From Desulfogranum marinum (GTDB taxonomy: Bacteria > Desulfobacterota > Desulfobulbia > Desulfobulbales > Desulfobulbaceae), in NCBI RefSeq assembly GCF_016918565.1, contig NZ_JAFFQD010000046.1, positions 1 through 32,889 on the forward strand: a DNA stretch of 32,889 bases, given 5' to 3'. The stretch's first letter is position 1. The number at the start of each line of letters is the position of its first letter. Both the position numbers and the translations under genes were made by a program. The notes under the pieces were generated by a model. That model was not told the DNA's origin, searched no databases, and was given only the letters and a program-made list of their open reading frames with translations. Positions 10,146 to 18,921 of this stretch are shown here, one piece after another.

Positions 10146-10479
10146 TCACCATGTTCTTTCTGTTACTTGATCGGAAAGTTTGCATTCCGTCAGGGGGGAT
10201 GCGGCCAAGGCAAGGGGACCTATATGGCGGGGGTGATCACATCCTAGTGCTCCGAATGCCTGACTAAAATTCCGTAGTTCCTCAATGAGCGGTTGATAAG
10301 GCTGGTCAGGCATCAATCCACCCTGGGGATGCTCTATTCCGCCAGGATTCTTTTCTCTTACATGCCAAAATGCCGGCCTGTAAAGCGATCAGCCGATCAA
10401 CGGCGGAAACCATATCATGGCCGCTAACCCCCATCACCATAATTTGATGGATATCGGGGGAAATACTGCTCGCCAAAGT
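10146..10479 (-). pseudogene. Remnant of adenine deaminase C-terminus
   Basis: Two minus-strand frames together read like the last ~110 residues of an adenine deaminase (amidohydrolase family, Ade/AdeD). The first frame gives SPDIHQIMVMGVSGHDMV and SAVDRLIALQAGIL, matching the family's DSHNIIVVGTN..DM..AV..L...GG. After a frameshift near 10340-10370 the second gives QGGLMPDQPY, LIEELRNFSQAFGALGC and LTECKLSDQ, matching the PIAGLMSD, LRxLNxxAxxLGC and IPELKLTDQ blocks, and ends at a TGA at 10146. No start, no metal-binding N-terminal part and the frameshift make it non-functional. It fills the gap between pstB and the receptor promoter. Confidence 0.68.
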
Positions 10480-10487
10480 TCAGCTCT

Positions 10488-11222
10488 TTAATTCATCGAC
10501 AATCGATTGCTTGGATTTTCGGGCAGACTATTGCTGCTAATGCTGCACTGTCCGTTTAAGACCTGAACATGAAGATCAGCTATACGTTGAATCTGGTCCT
10601 GGTAGTGGGAAACCATAATCAAGGTGCATTTTGTTTTCAGGGAAAGTAAGAGTTCTTCAATGGCGGCGCTTGCGTCAGGGTCAAGCGAAGAGGTGGGTTC
10701 ATCGAGTAGCAGGACCTCAGGTCTCAGTACAAGTGCTCTTGCAAGACACAGCCTTTGTTGCTGCCCGCCCGAGAGCAACCGCCCGTCATCGTTAAGGCGA
10801 TCCTTGACTTCATCCCAGAGAGCCACCTTCCTTAGCGCGGATTCTACTTTTTGACCGACAAGGCGTTTATCGTGTATGTGTGCCAGGCGCAGGGGGAAGG
10901 CAATGTTTTTGCTGATGGACATGGGGAGGGGATTGGGCTGTTGGAACACCATCCCCACCTTGCGGCGCAATTCCAGGAGAGGGAGTGTTGGGTTGTAAAT
11001 ATTTGTGTTTTGCCCATTGAGATGCATGAAAACTTCTCCCGATATTCTACAGCCATCGATCTCTTCCCATAGTCTATTAAAAGCCATGAGCAAAGTGGAT
11101 TTGCCGGACCCGGAAGGCCCTGTAATCGCGGTGATTTTATTAGCAGGAAGGTGGAGATTGATATCTCGCAGCACTTGCTGCCTGTGGTAATAAAAACAAA
11201 GTGACTGTGTTTGAATTTTCAT
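10488..11222 (-). CDS. pstB: Phosphate ABC transporter ATP-binding protein PstB
   Basis: The cytoplasmic ATPase of the PstSCAB high-affinity phosphate importer. Over 244 residues it shows Walker A (GPSGSGKST), a Q-loop VFQQPNPLPMSI that is characteristic of PstB, the signature LSGGQQQRLCLARAL, Walker B VLLLDEPTSSLD and the H-switch (MVSHYQDQ). The block ALWDEVKDRL before the signature is also typical of PstB and separates it from other ABC ATPases. Length is close to the usual 250. It lies 18 bases after pstA. No phoU follows, which is unusual; an adenine-deaminase remnant lies there instead. Confidence 0.95.
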   Translation of the reverse strand: MKIQTQSLCFYYHRQQVLRDINLHLPANKITAITGPSGSGKSTLLMAFNRLWEEIDGCRISGEVFMHLNGQNTNIYNPTLPLLELRRKVGMVFQQPNPLPMSISKNIAFPLRLAHIHDKRLVGQKVESALRKVALWDEVKDRLNDDGRLLSGGQQQRLCLARALVLRPEVLLLDEPTSSLDPDASAAIEELLLSLKTKCTLIMVSHYQDQIQRIADLHVQVLNGQCSISSNSLPENPSNRLSMN

Positions 11223-11240
11223 AGTTATGTCAGCACGATG

Positions 11241-12119
11241 CTACCTGAAGAGCAGAAAAGTGGTAAATCGTCGTTGTATCCATAGAGCAAGGCCCAGGAG
11301 ACCGATACAGAGAAGCAGCAAGATGATTGCAGCTCCAAAGCCATTGGCTAATTCCTCCGGGCCGGTGTACTGAGAAGAAATATAATAGATGTAAAAGGGA
11401 AGTGCTTCGTACTGCCCCAAGAGCGAGCGGGGAAAACCGGCAGTTGCAACAACTCCGGTGAGCATGATCACCGCAGTATCCTCAGCGCAGCGGCCGGTTG
11501 CGAGGATAATCCCGGAGATAATGTCACTTATGGAGTGGGGGAGGAGTACAAGCGTAATGTTTTGCGAACGTGAAGCACCGAGTGCCGGGGCTGTTTTACG
11601 GATGAGCGGATCAATCGATTCAAGAGCTGTTTGCGTGGTTCGGATAAGATAGGGAAGAACCAGTAAGGCCAGGCACAAACAGGAAAGCAGAAGGCAGGGA
11701 GCAATTTGTCTTGGAAAATGTCGATTGAGCAGGATCGTCAACAAAAGGCCAGCCAAGCCCACCACAATGGAAGGTATTCCTGCCAGGATGTCAAAGGTCA
11801 AGTTAAACAGCGGCTTTAGCTTTCCCTTGCAATACTCTGCCATGTATATGCCACCGGCGACCCCGATTGGTATGGCGATCAGCATTGAGCACGCGATAAG
11901 TATAAAAGTACCTGCAATGGCGGGGAAAAGCCCGTCAAAAACCTGCCGCCTGAGAAGGAGTGCATCCAAAGGTGTTGTGTCCCCAAAAAACAGGCTCAGC
12001 TGGATGCTGTCGGCTCCTTTTTGGATGAGATAGGCAATAAGGGTGAAAAGTGCCATGAGCAAAAGGAAAAGAGCGCCCCAGGAGAAAAAGGTGATACAGC
12101 TTTCAATCGTTTTGCGCAT
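11241..12119 (-). CDS. pstA: Phosphate ABC transporter permease PstA
   Basis: An inner-membrane permease of 292 residues with about six transmembrane helices (first at about 13-33, last at about 262-282). The cytoplasmic coupling loop is visible at ALGASRSQNITLVLLPHS, followed by SGIILATGRCAEDTAVIMLTG, where PstA normally has GExAP; here AEDTA replaces it. PstA pairs with PstC to form the phosphate channel driven by PstB. The start codon overlaps the end of pstC, indicating translational coupling. Confidence 0.93.
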   Translation of the reverse strand: MRKTIESCITFFSWGALFLLLMALFTLIAYLIQKGADSIQLSLFFGDTTPLDALLLRRQVFDGLFPAIAGTFILIACSMLIAIPIGVAGGIYMAEYCKGKLKPLFNLTFDILAGIPSIVVGLAGLLLTILLNRHFPRQIAPCLLLSCLCLALLVLPYLIRTTQTALESIDPLIRKTAPALGASRSQNITLVLLPHSISDIISGIILATGRCAEDTAVIMLTGVVATAGFPRSLLGQYEALPFYIYYISSQYTGPEELANGFGAAIILLLLCIGLLGLALWIQRRFTTFLLFR

Positions 12120-12979
12120 TATCTCGCCTGTGAAAAATAAGCTGTAGACAGGCGAAAGAGCAGCATCAGCAATGCTGTAAGCAGGTAGAGTGAAAGGCCG
12201 CAGACGAAAATAGATTTGAATTCCATGGAGTCAAAATCAAAAGCCAGGACAAGGGCTATGTGCGCGGTAAGGGTTCTTGCTGAATCGGTCACAGCTTCCG
12301 GCATTGCGGTACTGTTACCGGCCAGCATCAGGCTAACCATGGTGTCACCCATGGCTCGACCGAATCCAAGCAGAATTCCATTGATAACACCGGGCCACGC
12401 CTGAGGCAATATGATGTAAAGTATTTTTTGAATTTTACTACAGCCAAGAGCTTCGGCTGCCAAGGTAAATCTGGGTGAGACCTTGTTAAAGCTGTTCACA
12501 AAAAAAAGGATCATGGTCGGTGCTATGACCAGTGCAAGCACCGGTGCAGCCGTGAGGATACTCATGCCGCTTCCATGGCCGATAAGGTTGCGCATGAGTG
12601 GCACCAAAAAAAACAGGGCGGCAAAACTGTAGACTACGGTAGGGATGCCGGTCATCACGCGGATAAGGGCTAACAGAACACGTCGTAATCGAAGTGGCGC
12701 GAGGGCGGTGATAATAAAGCTGCAGCCGAGGCTTATCGGAAAACTGATGAGCATACTGAGGGTGGCCAGGGTCAAACTGGAGAGCAGCATTGGATAAATG
12801 CCATACAACCCTTTGCCGGGTGCCCAGGAAGAAAAGAGCACGTCAGCCAGTTGGCCCGATTGGAGCAAAGGCAAGCCGAAAAAGAAGAGAAACCCAAACA
12901 CAGCGGCGGTGAGCAGGCCACTGAAAACCGCCGCTGTGAAGAATAAGTATTCGCTGGGCGAATAGCTCCGTAGCATCAC
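12119..12979 (-). CDS. pstC: Phosphate ABC transporter permease PstC
   Basis: An inner-membrane permease of 286 residues with about six transmembrane helices. The coupling loop is EALGCSKIQKILYIILPQA, followed by GVINGILLGFGRAMGDTM, the classic PstC signature (GRAxGDT). The block VMTGIPTVVYSFAALFF is also typical. The gene overlaps pstS upstream by 4 bases and meets pstA at base 12119, so pstS-C-A form one tightly coupled unit. Confidence 0.93.
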   Translation of the reverse strand: MMLRSYSPSEYLFFTAAVFSGLLTAAVFGFLFFFGLPLLQSGQLADVLFSSWAPGKGLYGIYPMLLSSLTLATLSMLISFPISLGCSFIITALAPLRLRRVLLALIRVMTGIPTVVYSFAALFFLVPLMRNLIGHGSGMSILTAAPVLALVIAPTMILFFVNSFNKVSPRFTLAAEALGCSKIQKILYIILPQAWPGVINGILLGFGRAMGDTMVSLMLAGNSTAMPEAVTDSARTLTAHIALVLAFDFDSMEFKSIFVCGLSLYLLTALLMLLFRLSTAYFSQAR

Positions 12980-13818
12980 TTAACTGGGATAAAGCCTTTG
13001 TCTGCAACAATTTGCTGCCCTGTGGGACTCACCAAAAAGTCAAGAAACAGTTTGGCAAGTCCGGTTGGTTCTCCTTTGGTCAGGCTATACAGACCTCGAG
13101 CAACGTGGTATTCACCGCTACGAACGGTTGTAAGAGCAGGTGTTATTCCATCAAGAGCTACCGGCGCAACAGATTTGTCAATGTGTCCTATAGAGACGAA
13201 ACCAATGGCAAATGGGTCACCTGCAATGGCCGTTTTCATGGCACCGTTGGAAACAACGACATTCGCCTTGGTCGAAATATCCCCTTTTGCCAGTGCCTTA
13301 TTCCAAAAAACTTTTCGAGTACCGCTGGCTTCATCTCTAGTATACAGATTGATTTGCCGATCTACACCACCGACTTCCTGCCAGTTGCCGATCTTACCTG
13401 CATAGATAGCCTGGAGTTGGGTACTGGTAAGTGACTGTACCTTGTTGGTGGGATGTACCACCGCACCAACGCCGTCGACAGCCCATTTCAGAAGTTGTAA
13501 ATCAAATTTTTGAATTTCCTGGTCACTGGGTTTGCGGCCGGCGTTGCCGATATCGACCAACCCTTCTCCTGCCTGCTTGATACCGAGCCCTGAGCCTCCA
13601 CCGGCAATGGAAATGTGGATTTGAGGGTTATAGTTGATGATCTGTTTGGCGGCCTCCTTCATCACTGGGATATGAGCTGTGCCGCCGGCAATGCGGAGCG
13701 TTCCTTTTTGTTGATCAAAGGGTGAGATATCACCGGCCGCGATGGACCATGATGCAAAAAAAAGAACAACCACAGACGTTATGGTAACTAATGGTATTGA
13801 AATGCTATTTTTTCTCAC
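12976..13818 (-). CDS. pstS: Periplasmic phosphate-binding protein PstS
   Basis: The solute-binding protein of the phosphate importer. Over 280 residues it has a signal peptide (core IPLVTITSVVVLFFASW, cleavage probably after SIAA) and phosphate-binding signatures: IAGGGSGLGIKQAGEG, the DIGNAGRKPS loop and YTRDEASGTRKVFW. It is of the short PstS type and lacks a lipobox, so it should be free in the periplasm. The start is a GTG at 13818 with a strong GGAGGA site. It heads the pstSCAB operon. I see no clear Pho box in the 200 bases upstream. Confidence 0.94.
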   Translation of the reverse strand: MRKNSISIPLVTITSVVVLFFASWSIAAGDISPFDQQKGTLRIAGGTAHIPVMKEAAKQIINYNPQIHISIAGGGSGLGIKQAGEGLVDIGNAGRKPSDQEIQKFDLQLLKWAVDGVGAVVHPTNKVQSLTSTQLQAIYAGKIGNWQEVGGVDRQINLYTRDEASGTRKVFWNKALAKGDISTKANVVVSNGAMKTAIAGDPFAIGFVSIGHIDKSVAPVALDGITPALTTVRSGEYHVARGLYSLTKGEPTGLAKLFLDFLVSPTGQQIVADKGFIPVK

Positions 13819-13991
13819 TGGAGTCCTCCATATAGAAATAATTGTATAAAAATAGCAAAACAGTACTATGAGCTGGTCCTCTTTGGCAAATAGGTAATTT
13901 CTATCTGTAGTGCGCGGCTAACAGGTTATTTTGATAGATGATAATGAGGGGGAAGAGAAGTGAAAAGGAAAGCGAGTTGATATCAACCCGA

Positions 13992-14035
13992 ATTGCTCAT
14001 GAACTTTTTGATTTTAAACTCAATTAATGAGCAAT
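13992..14035. repeat. 9-base inverted repeat at the end of pgl
   Basis: ATTGCTCAT at 13992-14000 is the perfect inverse of ATGAGCAAT at 14027-14035, separated by a 26-base AT-rich loop. The right arm covers the last codons of pgl and the loop holds its stop codon. No T-run follows in the direction of pgl transcription, so it is not a standard intrinsic terminator; it may stabilise the 3' end or slow read-through into pstS. Confidence 0.4.
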
Positions 14036-14764
14036 CCGGGCTGATGTTGAATTAAAAGCGTCCTCGCTTACATACCAGACGGTTTTTTCAGCCGTAACGG
14101 ATGCGGCAGGGTAACGGGTGGGTGCTGTAGGATCGTTTCTGATTTCGGAAATAATGTGCCGTTTACCCTGCCCAGCCACGAGGAAGAGTGATAAACGGGC
14201 AGCATTGAGCACGGGGAGGGTAATCGTCACACGGTCAACTTTTGGGTTGGCTGGCGGGTCGATTACCGGAACTACCCAATCGGTGCTTGCCAGTGCATTT
14301 GTGCCGGGGAAGAGCGAAGCCGTGTGCCCATCCGTACCCATTCCTTGCAAGGCTAGATCGAATCTCGGGACCCCCTGATCGTCAAAGATGCTCAGCATAT
14401 TCTGAAGCATGTCTTCGGCGGCGATTTTGGCGCCACGTTCACCTTGAATACGGAAAATATTCTTTTCATGCACAGGCACATGAGCAAGAAGGTGATCCTG
14501 GGCTAGCTTGTAGTTGGACCACTCATGACTAGGAGCCACTGCCCTCTCATCACCCCAGAAGATGATCGTTCTATCCCACGGCATAGCTTGACGGTGACGA
14601 TCTTCGCTCAGTATCTGAAAGAGGCGCTTGGGTGTAGAACCACCTGACAGGGCAACAATAAAACGTCCGCGTAAGTCTATGGCCTCGCGGGCGCAGTCGA
14701 TAAATAAGCGGGCTGCGGCCTGACTCAACTCTTCAGGGTTTTTAAATACGTGAAACTCAGCCAT
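14024..14764 (-). CDS. pgl: 6-phosphogluconolactonase
   Basis: Hydrolyses 6-phosphogluconolactone to 6-phosphogluconate, step two of the oxidative pentose phosphate pathway. The 246-residue DevB-type protein has the family motifs SGGSTPK (40-46), FWGDERAV (69-76) and GMGTDGHTASLFPG (141-154). The frame is open 29 codons further, into zwf, but the ATG at 14764 has GGGAGA at the right distance and starts with the conserved MAEFHVFKN, so I use it. It lies 10 bases after zwf in the gnd-zwf-pgl operon and is cytoplasmic. Confidence 0.95.
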   Translation of the reverse strand: MAEFHVFKNPEELSQAAARLFIDCAREAIDLRGRFIVALSGGSTPKRLFQILSEDRHRQAMPWDRTIIFWGDERAVAPSHEWSNYKLAQDHLLAHVPVHEKNIFRIQGERGAKIAAEDMLQNMLSIFDDQGVPRFDLALQGMGTDGHTASLFPGTNALASTDWVVPVIDPPANPKVDRVTITLPVLNAARLSLFLVAGQGKRHIISEIRNDPTAPTRYPAASVTAEKTVWYVSEDAFNSTSARIAH

Positions 14765-14774
14765 CGATGTCTCC

Positions 14775-16265
14775 CTACTTTCCCATCCAGCCACGAACTT
14801 GCTTTGGACCATCGGTCCCGGCTTTGTAAAGATGAAGCCGTTCCTCATCATCCGGGCAATCGCATTCCTGGAGCACCGGTGTCAGGAACTCCCAGCACAG
14901 GTCTACGCCGTCCTGACGCCAGAAGAGTGTGTGGTCGCCCATGAGTACATCAAGCAGTACTTTCTCGTAGGCGCTGACACGGATAACGCTGCCTTGGGCG
15001 TAGTCGAAATCCATGGTCACGCTGCGCAGGCACATTGCCGGGCCTGGTTCTTTGGCCTGAAAGGTGAGCCGCACCTCTTCTTTTGGATGGATGGAAAAGA
15101 TCAGCGTGTTGGCTGTGATATGATTGCCAAGAATGTTTCTGTACATTGAGTGGGGTACTTCTTTGAATTTCACCTGAATATCTGTACGTTTAGCGGCCAT
15201 TCGCTTGCCGGACGTAATGTAGAATGGGACGCCCTGCCAGCGCCAGTTATCGATAAACACTTTCATCGCCGCAAAAGTGGGAGTGGTGGAATCAGGAGCT
15301 ACATTGGGTTCTTCGACATAAGAGGGGACAGCCTTATTTCCAACCATCCCTGCCGAGTACTGACCGAGTATCAGGTGATTGTCCAGGTCATCCATGGGAA
15401 AGGGGCGCAGGCAGCGAAATATTTTCGCCTTTTCATCACGAATTCGGTACGCATCATAAATGGACGGCGGTTCCATGGCCACCAAAGAAAGGAGTTGCAT
15501 CATGTGGTTTTGGAACATATCACGCAGCACGCCTGTATGGTCGTAGAAGTCAGCCCGATGTTCAACGCCGAGGGACTCGGCAGAGGTAATATGCACCGAT
15601 TCGATATAGCGGCGATTCCACAGCGGCTCGAAAATAGCATTGGCAAACCGGAACATGAGCATGTTTTGTACGGTCTCTTTAGCGAGATAATGGTCGATGC
15701 GGTATATCTGGTTTTCTTGAAAACCCTGAGAAAGGGCATCCGCCAGTTTGCGGGAGCTTTGCAAATCATAGCCGAACGGCTTTTCCACTATGAGTCGCAC
15801 CCAGTTCTTCTGTTCCTCGGCAAGGCCAACCTGGGCAAGAGATTTGGCGATGGATTCATATGCCACAGGTGGGACCGAAAGATGGAAAATTCGATTGCCT
15901 TGTGTTCCGATTTCCGACTCTTTTTCCTGTAAAAAAATCGCAAGGTTGGTGAAAGTGCCGATATCGCCATAGTCTACATTTCGGTAGAAAAGGCGGGAGC
16001 AGAAATCGTCCCAACAGGTCATATCGACACCGGTTTCTATGAAAACCGTTTTGATGCGAGCCCGAAACTCCTCATTGGTAAGTTTGGTGCGAGCTACGCC
16101 TATAACCATGCTGGGAGTGGGAAGGCGTTTTGCGAGAAGTAAATCATACAATGATGGTAAAATCTTACGTGCTGCTAAATCGCCGGTTGCCCCGAAAACA
16201 ACTACAGCACAAGGATCTTCAGGCACGTTGTATTGGCAGATGTCAGACAACATTGTATCGGCCAT
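14775..16265 (-). CDS. zwf: Glucose-6-phosphate 1-dehydrogenase
   Basis: Oxidises glucose 6-phosphate to the lactone while reducing NAD(P)+. The 496-residue protein has the nucleotide-binding fingerprint VVFGATGDLAARK (22-34), the EKPFGYDL block (161-168) and the active-site signature RIDHYLAKE (189-197) with H192. Length fits the family. AGAGGAT precedes the ATG, which directly follows the stop codon of gnd. Together with gnd and pgl it gives the complete oxidative branch for NAD(P)H and pentose supply. Confidence 0.97.
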   Translation of the reverse strand: MADTMLSDICQYNVPEDPCAVVVFGATGDLAARKILPSLYDLLLAKRLPTPSMVIGVARTKLTNEEFRARIKTVFIETGVDMTCWDDFCSRLFYRNVDYGDIGTFTNLAIFLQEKESEIGTQGNRIFHLSVPPVAYESIAKSLAQVGLAEEQKNWVRLIVEKPFGYDLQSSRKLADALSQGFQENQIYRIDHYLAKETVQNMLMFRFANAIFEPLWNRRYIESVHITSAESLGVEHRADFYDHTGVLRDMFQNHMMQLLSLVAMEPPSIYDAYRIRDEKAKIFRCLRPFPMDDLDNHLILGQYSAGMVGNKAVPSYVEEPNVAPDSTTPTFAAMKVFIDNWRWQGVPFYITSGKRMAAKRTDIQVKFKEVPHSMYRNILGNHITANTLIFSIHPKEEVRLTFQAKEPGPAMCLRSVTMDFDYAQGSVIRVSAYEKVLLDVLMGDHTLFWRQDGVDLCWEFLTPVLQECDCPDDEERLHLYKAGTDGPKQVRGWMGK

Positions 16266-17177
16266 TTACTTATCCTCTGCTTTCTTGACCGCGTGACCGC
16301 CGAACTCGCGTCGCAATGCCGCCAGTACTCGGTTGCGAAAATCATTGGGGCGACGAGACGAAAAACGTTCCATAAGGGCCATGGTCAATACAGGTGTCGG
16401 CGTTGCTGTCTCCACTGATTGGAGCACTGTCCAACGGCCTTCGCCGGAGTCGTCTACATAGCCTTCCAGGTCTTCCAGGCGCTCTGATTTTTTAAAGGCA
16501 TCCGCTGCCAACTCCAGCAACCATGAGCGAATGACACTGCCTTGATTCCACAGGTCGGAAAGTTCACCAAAATCGATATTTTCGCCGAAAGGGGAGTCTT
16601 CAATAAGCGCAAATCCTTCGGCGTACGCCTGCATCAGGCCATATTCGATGCCGTTATGGACCATTTTGACAAAGTGACCAGCCCCGGCTGGGCCGCAGTG
16701 CATGTAGCCATTTTCCGGAGCAAGGGCCTTAAAGATTGGTTCCAACCGTTTAAATTCGTCTTTGGGACCGCCAACCATGGTACAATAGCCAACTTTTAAC
16801 CCCCAAATACCGCCGGACACGCCGGCGTCAAGGTACTTGATGCCGTTGTCAGCCATTTCTTTGGAGTTGACGATGTCATCCTTGTAATGGGAGTTGCCGC
16901 CTTCGATCACGGTATCTCCGGCATCGAGTAATTCCTTGAGTTGATTCATGACGGCGTCGGTGGCAGGACCAGCCGGAAGCATAGACCAGACCGTTCGAGG
17001 TGGTTCAAGCTGGTCTTTGATCTCTTGTAACGTATAGGCGGCAATGGCGCCTTCTTGTTTTATTTGGTCCACCTTGTCTGCACTACGGTTATACGCCACC
17101 ACTTCAATGTCATGCTGCATCAGTCGACGAACCATATTCATGCCCATGCGTCCCAGCCCAATCATTCCTATTCTCAT
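16266..17177 (-). CDS. gnd: 6-phosphogluconate dehydrogenase, decarboxylating (short YqeC-type)
   Basis: Converts 6-phosphogluconate to ribulose 5-phosphate and CO2. At 303 residues it belongs to the short, often NAD+-linked class rather than the 470-residue enteric form. Visible motifs are the Rossmann loop GLGRMGMNMVRRL (7-19), MLPAG (66-70), GGNSHYKD (93-100), the substrate block GVSGGIWGLKVG (119-130) and the catalytic K171/N175 in FVKMVHNGIEYG. NRS at 30-32 after the second beta strand leaves the cofactor preference open. AAGGAAACGAG precedes the ATG. First confident gene of the gnd-zwf-pgl operon. Confidence 0.94.
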   Translation of the reverse strand: MRIGMIGLGRMGMNMVRRLMQHDIEVVAYNRSADKVDQIKQEGAIAAYTLQEIKDQLEPPRTVWSMLPAGPATDAVMNQLKELLDAGDTVIEGGNSHYKDDIVNSKEMADNGIKYLDAGVSGGIWGLKVGYCTMVGGPKDEFKRLEPIFKALAPENGYMHCGPAGAGHFVKMVHNGIEYGLMQAYAEGFALIEDSPFGENIDFGELSDLWNQGSVIRSWLLELAADAFKKSERLEDLEGYVDDSGEGRWTVLQSVETATPTPVLTMALMERFSSRRPNDFRNRVLAALRREFGGHAVKKAEDK

Positions 17178-17248
17178 CTCGTTTCCTTTTGGTTTGAGGG
17201 TGTCTCGGTGGTCTTCAGTCTCTCCAACTCACGCAGCACCGGATTTGA

Positions 17249-17380
17249 TCATTTTCTTTCCTGATTAAATAGAATAACCTGTTGTTCATTCACGAACTGC
17301 AGCTCATGTTTCGTTATGGTTTTTCCCCTCATTTTGTCGCTGCTTTCTCTCCCCTGATTCGTTTTTACCAGCTCCTCCAT
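17249..17380 (-). CDS. Possible 43-residue small protein upstream of gnd
   Basis: A short frame of 43 codons runs from the ATG at 17380 to a TGA at 17249, between the OYE gene (9 bases away) and gnd (71 bases away). The predicted peptide is hydrophilic and charged (starts MEELVKTNQG, ends ILFNQERK), with no membrane segment. An AAGAG lies just before the ATG, a weak ribosome site. It could be a small protein, a leader peptide for gnd-zwf-pgl, or chance. I do not recognise it. Confidence 0.28.
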   Translation of the reverse strand: MEELVKTNQGRESSDKMRGKTITKHELQFVNEQQVILFNQERK

Positions 17381-17389
17381 CTCTTGATA

Positions 17390-18478
17390 CTATTTTGAAT
17401 AGGGGCGATAATCCGTATATCCTTCCGGGCCTGGTGTATACCACAGCGACATATCGTCATATGGCGCCAGTGGCCAGCCGTTCTGAAAACGTTCCACCAA
17501 ATCCGGATTGCTGATATACGGTCGGCCAAAAGCGGCAATGTCGAGATTTCCAGCTGCCAGGCGTTGTGCGGCATCTGCTTGCGAATACCCGCAATTGCCG
17601 ATAATAATACCTTGATAATGTTCTCTGAACTCCTCCAGGCGCATTGGCTCCCCCAGTTCGTGGAAACCAAAAGCCAATCCGTCCATAATATGAACATATG
17701 CCAGGCCGAGAATATTGAGTTTTTTGATCAGGTAGAGGTAGGTTTCCCGGAAATCATCGCTTCCCATATCATTGAACACGCCATTTGGAGAAAGCCGCAC
17801 CCCAACCCTGTTTGCAGGCCAGACATCAAAAATAGCGGCAAGGACTTCCAGCAGCAGGCGGCACTTATTTTCCAGGCTACCGCCATATTGATCAGTACGT
17901 TTGTTTGTCTTGGAATCGAGGAATTGATTGAGCAGATAACCGTTTGCACTGTGGACCTCAACCCCGGAAAAGCCGGCTTCTTTCGCACGTAAGGCCGCTG
18001 CGCGGTAATCACCTACGGTTGCTTGTATTTCTTCAACAGTGAGCGGTCGAGGCGTTTCATAGTCTTTTTTACCCAAAGGCGTGTGGATGTGATCTCCTTG
18101 CAACTTCACCGCAGATGCAGAAACCGGTAACGCACCATTATGAAAATCGCTGTGGGAGACTCTCCCGCAATGCCACATTTGCAAAAATAAATGACTACCA
18201 GTCGGATTGACCAGCTGGGTGACTTTGCGCCAGCCATCAGTCATTTCATCAGTATAGATTCCGGGCGAACCAATCCACCCATTGCCCTGGGCAGAAACAA
18301 CCGTTGCTTCTGTGATCAGCAACCCTGCAGATGAGCGCTGATGATAATATTGTGCCATCAGTTGATTGGGAATTCGTGTATCTCCAGCCCTGCCACGGGT
18401 CATGGGGGCCATGGCTATTCTGTTTTTTAAGGTCAGATTGCCAACATGTACCTGGTCAAATAGCGACACTGCAGTCAT
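17390..18478 (-). CDS. NADH:flavin oxidoreductase, old yellow enzyme family (NemA-like)
   Basis: A 362-residue FMN-dependent ene-reductase of the classical OYE class. It shows the N-terminal LKNRIAMAPMTRGRAGD, the RSSAGLLITEATVVSAQG block, and the substrate-binding pair H176/N179 with the proton-donor Y181 in HSANGYLLNQFLD, followed by TDQYGGSLENKCRL. The FMN phosphate loop is near IIGNCGY and AAFGRPYISNPDL. Such enzymes reduce alpha,beta-unsaturated carbonyls, maleimides or nitro compounds; the natural substrate is open. The frame extends to 18502, but GGAGGAGG lies just before the ATG at 18478, which I use. Same strand as gnd but 212 bases apart. Confidence 0.93.
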   Translation of the reverse strand: MTAVSLFDQVHVGNLTLKNRIAMAPMTRGRAGDTRIPNQLMAQYYHQRSSAGLLITEATVVSAQGNGWIGSPGIYTDEMTDGWRKVTQLVNPTGSHLFLQMWHCGRVSHSDFHNGALPVSASAVKLQGDHIHTPLGKKDYETPRPLTVEEIQATVGDYRAAALRAKEAGFSGVEVHSANGYLLNQFLDSKTNKRTDQYGGSLENKCRLLLEVLAAIFDVWPANRVGVRLSPNGVFNDMGSDDFRETYLYLIKKLNILGLAYVHIMDGLAFGFHELGEPMRLEEFREHYQGIIIGNCGYSQADAAQRLAAGNLDIAAFGRPYISNPDLVERFQNGWPLAPYDDMSLWYTPGPEGYTDYRPYSK

Positions 18479-18921
18479 CGTAGCCTCCTCCTGGATGGTC
18501 ATCTTTTTATCTTTTAACCTACCAAACTATAAGATGTTTTTTGCTAATGTCTGCCGGCAAAGGGATTTCTTTTCTCTGCAGTGAAAAAACGTGTACAAGA
18601 ATAGACCGGCAGTGGACGTAAATCCGCTTTCTGTGGAAGACGTAATGTCTAACTTGTTACGGGACACGGTTTTGGGGCAACACTTGATCAAACAATGGCT
18701 GCAGGAGCCATTGCTTGCTTGAAAAAATGTTTGCCTTTGATGCGAATCAAGGAAATAATGGAGAAGATAGCAAAAGAGTGTTGATGACCAGCATCTCTTC
18801 TCTGTTGAATTAGCGACATCTTGCCGCAATCAATGTACTTGGCCGTACCGTATTGCCTAATGGATGAGGCAGGCTTTGTACGGATTAATGCTGTTGTACA
18901 AAACCTAAAGAAGCCGGTTCA
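18479..18921. other. 443-base intergenic stretch
   Basis: Apart from the OYE ribosome site at its left end I see no convincing gene. Short open frames here lack ribosome sites and family motifs. It should hold the OYE promoter and the 3' end of the usp transcript; no clear promoter or terminator was recognised. Confidence 0.35.

Noticed and set aside
13819-13990. Looked for a Pho box upstream of pstS.
   Set aside because: No tandem CTGTCAT-like elements were found at the expected spacing; Pho control remains likely but is not shown by the sequence.
18527-18829. A 100-codon minus-strand frame between usp and the OYE gene.
   Set aside because: No ribosome site, odd composition and no motif.
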